Shown piece by piece: positions 1 through 5,377 of a stretch of DNA of 6,077 bases. The notes under the pieces were generated by a model. The model was not told the origin of the DNA. It saw only the letters and a list, made by a program, of their open reading frames with translations, and made no database searches. Made by a program: the position numbers and the translations under genes. The stretch's first letter is position 1; each line of letters opens with the position of its first letter. The stretch comes from Planctomycetota bacterium (GTDB taxonomy: Bacteria; Planctomycetota; UBA8108). The DNA is taken from contig JAFGKN010000123.1 in the NCBI GenBank assembly GCA_016928605.1, forward strand, positions 1-6,077, in the 5' to 3' direction.

Positions 1-154
1 CAAGGTCGCCTACTACCGCCATCGCCTCGGCGAGAACCACAAGGCCCTGGCGACTCTCCAGCGGGCTCTCGATCTCGCTCCCGAGGAGCCCAGGCTTCAC
101 GAGCTGAAGGCGTTGATCGAGAAAGAGCTCGAGGCCTCTCCGCCGTCGCGGTGA
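1..154 (+). CDS. C-terminal end of a TPR-repeat protein (partial)
   Basis: This open frame enters from the left edge (first full codon at base 2) and ends at TGA 152-154, giving about 50 residues. The visible peptide has the spacing of a tetratricopeptide repeat: YRHRLGENHKALATLQRAL, then a DLAPEEP turn and a second amphipathic helix (LHELKALIEKEL). The Gly/Ala/Leu/Pro pattern matches the TPR consensus. A short polar tail follows. TPR units are protein-protein interaction scaffolds, so the function of the whole protein cannot be told from this end. It is the only plus-strand gene and converges on the FeoB permease with 13 bases between stop codons, so it does not belong to the metal-uptake operon. 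Confidence 0.7.
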   Translation, partial: KVAYYRHRLGENHKALATLQRALDLAPEEPRLHELKALIEKELEASPPSR

Positions 155-182
155 GCCGCTGGGGGGCTCAGAACCCCGCGGC
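155..182. terminator. GC-rich hairpin between convergent genes, possible bidirectional terminator
   Basis: Bases 155-159 (gccgc) pair with 178-182 (gcggc), and 161-164 (gggg) pair with 174-177 (cccc). There is one bulged T at 160 and a nine-base loop. The hairpin starts right after the TPR-gene stop codon and covers the last codons and stop of the FeoB permease gene, where a shared terminator would be expected. Neither strand has a T-run after the stem, so it is not a canonical intrinsic terminator. The call rests on position and pairing only. Confidence 0.35.
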
Positions 183-1631
183 GAGCCTCCAGACCTGCGT
201 CACGAAGAAGGTGAGCGCGACGCCCATCCCGACGGGCAGGAGGGTTGCCACCGCCGTCCACCGCCAGCTTCCGGTCTCCTTGTAGATCGTGTAGATCGTC
301 GTGCTGCAGGGGTTGTGGACGAGGCTGAAGAGCATCAGGTTGACGGCCGTGAGCACCGTCCAGCCGCCGGACTGGAAGATCGACCTCAGCGTCGTCTCCG
401 AGTCCGTCTCGAACATGACGCCCGCTCCCGCCCCGACGCCTTGCGCTCCCGTGATGAGCACGGTGAACATGAGGATCGTCGGGATGACGATCTCGTTGGC
501 GGGGATGGCGACGATATAGGCCAGCAGGATGACGCCGTTGAGGCCGATGAGGAGGCCCACCGGGTCGAGGATGCCGACGAGGTGGCCGGCGATGCTCGTC
601 CCGCCGATGGGGATGTTCGAGATCAGCCAGATGACCGCGCCGGCTGGGAGGGCGAAGACCACCGCCCGCCACAGCACGATGAGCGTGCGGTCGATGAGCG
701 ACGTGTAGATCGTCTGCAGGATGCGGGGCGGCCGGTAGGGGGGAAGCTCGAGGCTGAAGGTGGAGACCTCGCCCCTGAGCACCGTGCGAGAGAGAAACCA
801 GGAGACGGCGAAGGTGAGGAAGACTCCCAGCATCACGACGCCGACCACGGCGAGAGCCGAGACGACGCCTGCGATGTAGGCGGGGACGAGGCTCCCGATG
901 AAGAGGCTGGCGATGAGGATCTGCGTCGGCCACCGTCCGTTGCAGAGCGAGAAGTTGTTCGTGATGATCGCGATCAGGCGCTCGCGCGGGCTGTCGATGA
1001 TGCGGGTGGAGACGACCCCCGCCGCGTTGCAGCCGTATCCCATCATCATGCTGAGAGCCTGCTTGCCGTGCGCGCCGGCCTTCCGGAAGAGCCGGTCGAG
1101 GTTGAAGGCCACGCGCGGCAGGTAGCCGAAGTCCTCCAGCAGCGTGAAGAGGGGGAAGAAGATCGCCATCGGGGGGAGCATCACGCTGACGACCCAAGCG
1201 GTGGCGAGGTACATCCCGTCGACGAGGAAGCCCCGCAGCCACCAGGGAAAGGAGAGCGCATCCGCGGCGCTCCGCAGCAGGGGAGTGAGCCTGTCGACGA
1301 GGACGTAGCTGAGCCAGCCCGACGGGATGTTCGATCCGCTGATCGTGATCCAGAAGATCAGCGTGAAGAGGAGGAACATCGCCGGGAAGCCCCAGAGGCG
1401 GCTGGTGAGGAGGCGGTCGATGGATCGGTCGATGTCGAAGCGGGGCTTCCGGTCCGGCCGCCGGACGGCGCGATCGGCGATGCGGGCGGCATCGGTGTAG
1501 ATCGCCTCGATCAGCTCCTCGTGGAAGCTGGTCCCCACCTCCCACCGGAGCGAGCGCGCCTCGTCGAGGAGAGACTCGAGAGCGGGCGAGGCGGAAGATG
1601 CGAGCGAGGGGCTCTGCGGAGAGTCCGTCAT
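168..1631 (-). CDS. feoB: FeoB-type permease domain protein, separate from its GTPase
   Basis: This 487-residue inner-membrane protein is the transport half of FeoB, which imports Fe(II), or Mn(II) in some relatives. After a low-complexity N-terminus (1-17) comes a helical stretch (about 18-78) that looks like the end of FeoB's G-domain-to-membrane linker, then roughly nine to eleven hydrophobic segments from residue 80 to 480. Family signatures: FPLFTLLEDFGYLPR (159-173), the first Gate motif GYGCNAAGV (198-206, C201), NNFSLCNGRWP (225-235, C230), IPANEIVIP (376-384, E380) and NPCSTTIYTIYKETGSWRW (440-458, C442). The motifs around C230 and E380 differ from the E. coli form and, as I recall, resemble clostridial-type FeoB variants. 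There is no G domain; it is encoded just upstream. The ATG at 1631-1629 overlaps the upstream stop (ATGA) and has an AGGAGG ribosome site seven bases away, so independent initiation is well supported. It is the last gene of the operon. Confidence 0.92.
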   Translation of the reverse strand: MTDSPQSPSLASSASPALESLLDEARSLRWEVGTSFHEELIEAIYTDAARIADRAVRRPDRKPRFDIDRSIDRLLTSRLWGFPAMFLLFTLIFWITISGSNIPSGWLSYVLVDRLTPLLRSAADALSFPWWLRGFLVDGMYLATAWVVSVMLPPMAIFFPLFTLLEDFGYLPRVAFNLDRLFRKAGAHGKQALSMMMGYGCNAAGVVSTRIIDSPRERLIAIITNNFSLCNGRWPTQILIASLFIGSLVPAYIAGVVSALAVVGVVMLGVFLTFAVSWFLSRTVLRGEVSTFSLELPPYRPPRILQTIYTSLIDRTLIVLWRAVVFALPAGAVIWLISNIPIGGTSIAGHLVGILDPVGLLIGLNGVILLAYIVAIPANEIVIPTILMFTVLITGAQGVGAGAGVMFETDSETTLRSIFQSGGWTVLTAVNLMLFSLVHNPCSTTIYTIYKETGSWRWTAVATLLPVGMGVALTFFVTQVWRLAAGF

Positions 1632-2512
1632 GCGCTCCCCTCCTCTCGCGTTGTCTCTCGACCATCTTCCGGCATCTCGCCGGGCGCCGAGCTCGCCGCG
1701 GCGCGCGAGGCCGACGCGCTTCCGAGCCGGGCGAGCTCCCCGGAGCGGAGGGCCTCGGCGATCCGCTCGTCGCCGTCGAGGAGGCGGAGGGCCACCCAGC
1801 GGGGATTCGGCAGATCGGGCAGGGCGGCCCGCACTTTCTCCTCGAGCCCGGTGACGGCTCGGCTCAACACGGGAGACTCCGTTCTGAGCCGGTGCGGGCG
1901 GCAGATCGCGCGGCCCTCGGCCACATCGCTGATCGCGGCCAGGAGCTCGGGGATGCCCTCGCGCTGGCGCGCAGCGGCCGGCACCACGGGCACGCCCAGA
2001 TCGCGGGCGAGGCGCCGGGCGTCCAACTCCAGGCCGCGGCGGCGCGCCTCGTCCATGAGGTTGAGGCAGAGCACGACGCGGTCGGTGATTTCGAGGATCT
2101 GGAGCACGAGGTTGAGGTTCCGCTCGAGACGGCTCGCGTCGGCCACGACGACGGTCACGTCGGGCTGGCCGAAGAGGATGAAGTCGCGGGCGACCTCCTC
2201 GTCGACGCTCGTCGAGAGCAGGGAGTAGGTGCCGGGCAGGTCGACGATCTTGTACCGGCTGCCGCCGTACTCGAACCCCCCTTCGGCGCGGGTGACCGTC
2301 TTGCCCGGCCAGTTCCCCGTGTGCTGGCGGAGTCCGGTCAGGCTGTTGAAGACCGTGCTCTTTCCCACGTTGGGGTTTCCCGCGAGCGCGATCACGTGGT
2401 CCCAGTCCTCGAGGATCACACCGAGCTTCTTGAGCTGACTCGCGCGGAAGAGGGCGCAGCTCTCGCAGGCCTCGGCGGAGGGAGTATGCGCAGCGGCTGG
2501 CTCCGGGTTCAT
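1628..2512 (-). CDS. feoB: FeoB GTPase (NFeoB) as a separate protein
   Basis: This 294-residue cytoplasmic GTPase corresponds to the N-terminal part of FeoB, which gates metal passage through the permease. G1 is GNPNVGKST (45-53). G2 lies in TGNWPGKTVT (65-74), the FeoB-specific switch I. G3 is DLPG (91-94), followed by TYSL as in FeoB. G4 is NLMD (151-154). G5 falls around VPAAARQREG (177-186), with Ala where Ser/Thr is common. Residues about 213-262 resemble the start of the helical GDI domain (RWVALRLLDGDERIAEAL), and the chain then ends in a polar low-complexity tail with no membrane segment. A 38-residue extension before the G domain carries CESC (C16, C19). Full-length FeoB is usually 650-800 residues, so this is a genuine split. 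The gene starts inside the regulator's stop (ATGA, 2509-2512), with GGAGG 13 bases upstream, and ends in another ATGA shared with the permease gene. All three genes are probably translationally coupled. Confidence 0.93.
   Translation of the reverse strand: MNPEPAAAHTPSAEACESCALFRASQLKKLGVILEDWDHVIALAGNPNVGKSTVFNSLTGLRQHTGNWPGKTVTRAEGGFEYGGSRYKIVDLPGTYSLLSTSVDEEVARDFILFGQPDVTVVVADASRLERNLNLVLQILEITDRVVLCLNLMDEARRRGLELDARRLARDLGVPVVPAAARQREGIPELLAAISDVAEGRAICRPHRLRTESPVLSRAVTGLEEKVRAALPDLPNPRWVALRLLDGDERIAEALRSGELARLGSASASRAAASSAPGEMPEDGRETTREEGSA
1639..1644 (-). promoter_or_regulatory. Ribosome binding site of the FeoB permease gene
   Basis: The minus strand reads AGGAGG here, seven bases before the ATG at 1631-1629. 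It lies inside the last codons of the GTPase gene. A near-consensus site at ideal spacing argues that the permease is initiated as its own polypeptide. It also argues against the two FeoB halves being one gene broken by a frameshift or sequencing error. Confidence 0.75.
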
Positions 2513-3603
2513 CGCGCGCCGCTCGCCTCCGGTCCTGTCCCGTCCCCTGTCCCCGCAGCCGCGGCGGTCTGCTCCGCTGTCTCCGGCGCGGGCCTCACGT
2601 GGATCAGGTCGGCCTGCTCGCGCCGGAGGGCTATCAGCGTGCCGCGCACGAGGTACGCCGTGGGATCACCCGCGGGGCTCACCATCTCCACCTGGATCGG
2701 TGTGGAGGGCACGAAGCCCAGATCGAGAAGCCGCCGCCTCTCGTTGCCGCGGCAGGCGAGCGAGAGGCCGCAGACGATGCCCTTCTGTCCAGGCTTCAGG
2801 GAGGAGAGCCGCGGCTCGCACCGGGGGCCCCTGGCCTGCTCCTCGGCGATGGGCTCCACCGTGATGCTATCCGCGAGGCTGGGGGCGAGGACGTGCTCCT
2901 CCCCGCCTGCGAGGAACCGGATGCGCTGCGGATCCCTCTCGAGCACCCAGACCTCCATGCCGGGCCAGAGCGACTCGGCGATCAGCTGCGCGTAGCTCGT
3001 CTCGGGCTCGTCCTCGAGGTGCACGATGCGCGCCGGCTGGTCGACGGGAAGAGAGGTGAGCGGCTGCCCCTGCTGGGGCCCGATCTCGCCAGCGGCGGTG
3101 GGGATCGGATCGCCGTGCGGGTCGTGCGTCGGATGGCCGAGCCGCAGGGAGAGCGCTTCCGTCTCCCGGGGGCTCAATCGGTGCTCGATGGCCTCCGCCC
3201 GCCGGTGCCACTCGGAGTGGCTGAGCCCTGTGACGTCGGCGAGGTATCGTTCATAGAGACGGTGCGTGCGGATGATATGAAGAGCGTACTCGCGTCCCTT
3301 GGACGTGAGGCGCAGGCGACCCTCGTGGAAGGAGACCAGGCTGCGCTGCTCCATGTCGGCGAGAAGCCGGGCGGTGCGGCCATCGCTGATCTGGAGCACT
3401 CCGGCCACGGTCTGCGCCGAAGCGTTCTGGTTCTTGATCTCGAGGTCCGCGATGTGCTTCAGAGCATCCTCGACGAGCACGCGCGTCGACAGCCGGCGCA
3501 GCCGCCGGCGGAGACCGAGGATGCCGCCGCGGGGCCAGATGCAGAGAATGCCGCAGAGGAGTACGCCTCCTCCGACCAGGAGGGCGACGAGAGGATCCGG
3601 CAT
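2509..3603 (-). CDS. Membrane-anchored DtxR/MntR-family regulator fused to FeoA-like domains
   Basis: The protein has 364 residues from the ATG at 3603. Residues 4-23 form one hydrophobic segment, followed by basic LGLRRRLRR (29-37), which predicts N-out/C-in anchoring. A winged helix (about 43-105) and the DtxR dimerisation/metal domain (about 106-170) follow. The latter shows RTHRLYERYL (112-121), EWHRRAEAIEH (131-141) and DPHGDPIP (161-168). By hand alignment the metal ligands are D46, H114, E118, H133, E137, E140 and H141. Residues about 180-252 look SH3/FeoA-like. Residues about 266-338 are a clear FeoA domain (RRLLDLGF, YLVRGTLIALRR). An Ala/Gly-rich tail ends the chain. DtxR proteins are metal-dependent repressors; FeoA is the small SH3-like partner of FeoB. 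The role here is inferred: metal sensing plus FeoB partnering at the membrane. A TTG at 3654 would add 17 residues, but neither start has a good ribosome site. ATG is preferred because the anchor follows at once and the promoter candidate lies too near the TTG. The gene overlaps the FeoB GTPase gene by four bases. Confidence 0.85.
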   Translation of the reverse strand: MPDPLVALLVGGGVLLCGILCIWPRGGILGLRRRLRRLSTRVLVEDALKHIADLEIKNQNASAQTVAGVLQISDGRTARLLADMEQRSLVSFHEGRLRLTSKGREYALHIIRTHRLYERYLADVTGLSHSEWHRRAEAIEHRLSPRETEALSLRLGHPTHDPHGDPIPTAAGEIGPQQGQPLTSLPVDQPARIVHLEDEPETSYAQLIAESLWPGMEVWVLERDPQRIRFLAGGEEHVLAPSLADSITVEPIAEEQARGPRCEPRLSSLKPGQKGIVCGLSLACRGNERRRLLDLGFVPSTPIQVEMVSPAGDPTAYLVRGTLIALRREQADLIHVRPAPETAEQTAAAAGTGDGTGPEASGAR

Positions 3604-3656
3604 CAGATTCGCATCGCCGGGCGGCGATGCCTCGCGGGTTCGTGAGCAAGACAACT

Positions 3657-3684
3657 CGAGGGAAGGCTAACCCCGCTTCCCTCG
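3657..3684. repeat. Perfect 9-bp inverted repeat upstream of the regulator gene
   Basis: Bases 3657-3665 (cgagggaag) are exactly complementary to 3676-3684 (cttccctcg), with a ten-base loop. The repeat lies about 54 bases before the regulator's ATG, on the 5' side of the Feo operon. It overlaps the DtxR-box-like core and the -10 candidate. It could be an operator palindrome, an RNA hairpin in the leader, or a weak terminator for holA. The minus strand after it (AGTTGTCTTGC) is only mildly T-rich. Confidence 0.5.
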
Positions 3685-3692
3685 CTTTGCAA
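3664..3692 (-). promoter_or_regulatory. Weak promoter-like pair overlapping a DtxR-box-like core
   Basis: On the minus strand TTGCAA (3692-3687; 4 of 6 to TTGACA) is followed after exactly 17 bases by TAGCCT (3669-3664; 3 of 6 to TATAAT). On the plus strand 3664-3672 reads AGGCTAACC, identical to nine contiguous bases of the DtxR/IdeR box TTAGGTTAGGCTAACCTAA. Over the full 19 bases (3657-3675) the match is 12 of 19. An operator over the -10 would allow repression by a DtxR-type protein, and transcription would begin near 3657, fitting the ATG at 3603. Each element is weak alone, so this is a hypothesis. Confidence 0.3.
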
Positions 3693-3714
3693 CGAGGCCG
3701 GCAAGCCAGCCTCG
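3693..3714. repeat. Imperfect inverted repeat in the holA-regulator gap
   Basis: Bases 3693-3698 (cgaggc) pair with 3709-3714 (gcctcg). Inside them 3700-3701 (gg) can pair with 3706-3707 (cc), leaving one C-A mismatch and a four-base loop. It is the middle of three stem-loops in this gap. No T-run follows on the minus strand. In GC-rich DNA a six-base stem can arise by chance, so it is listed mainly for its position between the other two. Confidence 0.3.
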
Positions 3715-3718
3715 GGCG

Positions 3719-3740
3719 GAGCGCCTGCCGGGCGGCGCTC
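3719..3740 (-). terminator. 7-bp GC hairpin just after holA, possible weak terminator
   Basis: Bases 3719-3725 (gagcgcc) are exactly complementary to 3734-3740 (ggcgctc), with an eight-base loop. The stem begins about ten bases after the holA stop codon (3752-3750). The position suits termination or a 3'-end-stabilising structure for the HIT-EIIA-HolA transcript. The minus strand that follows is GC-rich with no T-run, so an efficient intrinsic terminator is unlikely and read-through into the Feo genes is possible. Confidence 0.35.
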
Positions 3741-3749
3741 GAGGCGATC

Positions 3750-4862
3750 TCACTCGGCGACCAGGAGGAGGAGGAGCCGGTGAGGATCCCCTCCCCGCTT
3801 GATCGAGCGGTCGATCCAGTAGAGGCGCTGGAGGAGATCGCGGATGCGCCCCGGAGGCGTGGCGCGAAGCTGCCTTTGGAGTCGCGGCAAAAAGGGCTTC
3901 TGCACCAGCTTCTCGCGTATCCATGCATCGGGCGACGCGATGGCGTGCGCACGCCGCAGAGCGCGCAGGCGTCCGACCAGCGCGCTGATGAGGGGCAGCA
4001 CGATCGCCGGCGGATCGAGGACCGCGACGCCCCTCTCGCTGTGGCTGCCGTGAGTGAAGAGCCGAGCCACCGTTTGGATGGCCTCGAGCCGGCGCCGCTC
4101 GAGGATGAGATCGACAAGGCTGAAGATCGAGTCCCCGCGCTGGTCTCCGGTGACCGCGACGATCGCCTCCTCCGTCACTGTCTGAGTCTTCTTCTCGGCG
4201 AGGTAGGTCGCGATCTTCTCCAGCTCCTCGTCCAGCGCGGCGAGGTCGGTGCCGACGCGGTCGTGGAGGGCGAACGCCGTGCGAGTGTCCATGACGAGCC
4301 CCTTCTCGCGGGCGTGCTGCTGCACCCAGTGCGATAGATCGCTCTCCCAGACCGGTGTGCGGGTCTCCCAGGGCGGGGGGCGGTCATAGGGCTGCTCGCA
4401 CTTCACGATCCAGCCGTGGGCGGCCACCGCGCGCGAGAACCTCGTACGCATGTCGATCTTCTTTTCGAGGGACAGGATCAGGTGGCCGCCGGCGAATCCC
4501 GATGCGACGAACGGCTCGAGCGCTTCGCGGTGAGCGGCGAGGAATGCGTCGGCGCGGTCCACGACGACGAGGCGGTACGGGGAGAAGAAGCTGGGAGTCC
4601 GCAGATCGTCGAGGACCTGGCTCAGCGGCAGCTCCGATAGCTCTCGCTCGGACGCAGGGCCCTGAAAGCGCCGCAGCTCGCGGGGAACACCCTCCGAGCC
4701 GAACAGCTCCTCGCTGAAGCGAGCCGTGATCTGCTCCCTGAAGAAGGGAGCGTTGCCGGCAAGGACGACCACGGCCGGAAGCGGCTTCCACGCCTTCCTG
4801 CGGAGCAAGGCTTGCGCGGTGGGGGGCTCAGAGGAAGCCGGTTCTCGGGAGCGCTGTGCCAT
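3750..4862 (-). CDS. holA: DNA polymerase III subunit delta
   Basis: This 370-residue protein is the delta subunit of the clamp-loader complex, which opens the beta sliding clamp and helps place it on primed DNA. After a polar N-terminus (1-27), AVVVLAGNAPFFREQ (30-44) is the first strand and helix of the degenerate AAA+ fold. No Walker P-loop is seen, as expected because delta does not hydrolyse ATP. Domain I runs to about 165 and includes YRLVVVDRADAF (96-107) and LILSLEKKIDMRT (128-140). Domain II carries the recognisable GTDLAALDEELEKIATYL (204-221). Domain III (about 240-370) is the C-terminal helical collar domain, with DSIFSLVDLILERR (244-257). The length is close to the usual 330-350 residues. 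The start codon shares one base with the EIIA stop (TGATG), and with no strong ribosome site upstream, coupling to EIIA translation is likely. A small truncated sister frame inside this region is only a shadow. Confidence 0.9.
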   Translation of the reverse strand: MAQRSREPASSEPPTAQALLRRKAWKPLPAVVVLAGNAPFFREQITARFSEELFGSEGVPRELRRFQGPASERELSELPLSQVLDDLRTPSFFSPYRLVVVDRADAFLAAHREALEPFVASGFAGGHLILSLEKKIDMRTRFSRAVAAHGWIVKCEQPYDRPPPWETRTPVWESDLSHWVQQHAREKGLVMDTRTAFALHDRVGTDLAALDEELEKIATYLAEKKTQTVTEEAIVAVTGDQRGDSIFSLVDLILERRRLEAIQTVARLFTHGSHSERGVAVLDPPAIVLPLISALVGRLRALRRAHAIASPDAWIREKLVQKPFLPRLQRQLRATPPGRIRDLLQRLYWIDRSIKRGGDPHRLLLLLVAE

Positions 4863-5377
4863 CAGGAGACGTTCTTGAGGAGGAAGAGGATGTCGTTGGG
4901 ATCCTCGGTCGTGAGGAACCTCTCGATCGTATCCCCCGAGAGGAGAGCCTTGGCAAGGGACTTGTAGACCTTGAGGTAGGTGCGGTCCTCGTAGGGGGGA
5001 GCGGCCATGGCGAAGAAGAGGTGAACGGGCTCGCCGTCGGGCGCTCCGAAGGGCACTCCCTCGACGGACCGGCCAAACGCCATGACGAAGGACTTGACCT
5101 GGAGCGTCCGCACGTGGGGGATCGCGATTCCCTGGCCGACCGCCGTGATGGCGCGCTTCTCGCGGTTGTAGAGGTCGCGGAAGAGCCTCCGCCCGTTGTT
5201 CACCTCGCCCGAGTTCTCGAGCAGTCCGGCTATCTCCTGGATGATCTCCTCGCGGACGCGGCTCACGTTGCGCTCGTCATCGGGATCGAAGTCCTCGGGC
5301 AGCTCCTCATCGGGGACGGCCCTCGTCTCGAGGCTCAGCGCTATGCACTCGGGCCGGAGGAAGCGGCGGAAGTTCAT
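4862..5377 (-). CDS. PTS EIIA type-2 domain protein (PtsN/fructose-type)
   Basis: This 171-residue cytoplasmic protein is a single EIIA domain of the mannitol/fructose/nitrogen class, which accepts phosphate from HPr or NPr on a histidine. The active-site motif is GQGIAIPHVRT (81-91), with H88 the phosphorylated residue. VHLFFAMAAPP (118-128), the helix YLKVYKSLAKALL (134-146) and a final IERFL...ILFLL segment (151-167) fit the fold. It has no EIIB or EIIC domain and no sugar permease is adjacent, so a regulatory role like that of PtsN is more likely than sugar uptake; that is inference. An acidic stretch (23-36) lies between the first strand and the main domain. The start at 5377 has GGAGG nine bases upstream and overlaps the HIT stop (ATGA). 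The same frame stays open to 5950, but that part lies antiparallel to no homologous sequence and in the shadow of the HIT gene. The gene runs directly into holA. Confidence 0.88.
   Translation of the reverse strand: MNFRRFLRPECIALSLETRAVPDEELPEDFDPDDERNVSRVREEIIQEIAGLLENSGEVNNGRRLFRDLYNREKRAITAVGQGIAIPHVRTLQVKSFVMAFGRSVEGVPFGAPDGEPVHLFFAMAAPPYEDRTYLKVYKSLAKALLSGDTIERFLTTEDPNDILFLLKNVS

Noticed and set aside
161..172. The 12-mer ggggggctcaga also occurs at 4821-4832
   Set aside because: Flanking bases differ after 12 positions, one copy spans a gene end and the other lies inside holA. G-rich words like this recur by chance at this base composition.
1628..1644. Split of FeoB explained by a sequencing error or pseudogene frameshift
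   Set aside because: The junction is an exact ATGA overlap with AGGAGG at seven-base spacing, and the same overlap type joins the regulator to the GTPase gene. All key motifs in both halves are intact.
97..1665. Minus-strand open frame of 522 codons overlapping the FeoB permease
   Set aside because: It is in a different frame from the permease and reads as Arg/Pro/His-rich sequence with no membrane segments. The permease frame carries all the FeoB motifs.
315..2228. Plus-strand open frame of 637 codons
   Set aside because: It runs antisense to both FeoB genes. Its translation is a charged Asp/Glu/Arg-rich string, then Arg/Ser-rich, with no domain pattern, as expected opposite GC-rich coding DNA.
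1598..2995. Plus-strand open frame of 465 codons
   Set aside because: It lies antisense to the FeoB GTPase and the regulator. There is no recognisable domain and the composition is that of a shadow frame.
3604..3654. TTG start at 3654 for the regulator, adding 17 residues
   Set aside because: There is no ribosome site before it, the added residues are polar and unlike the family, and the only promoter candidate would start transcription almost at that codon. It cannot be fully excluded.
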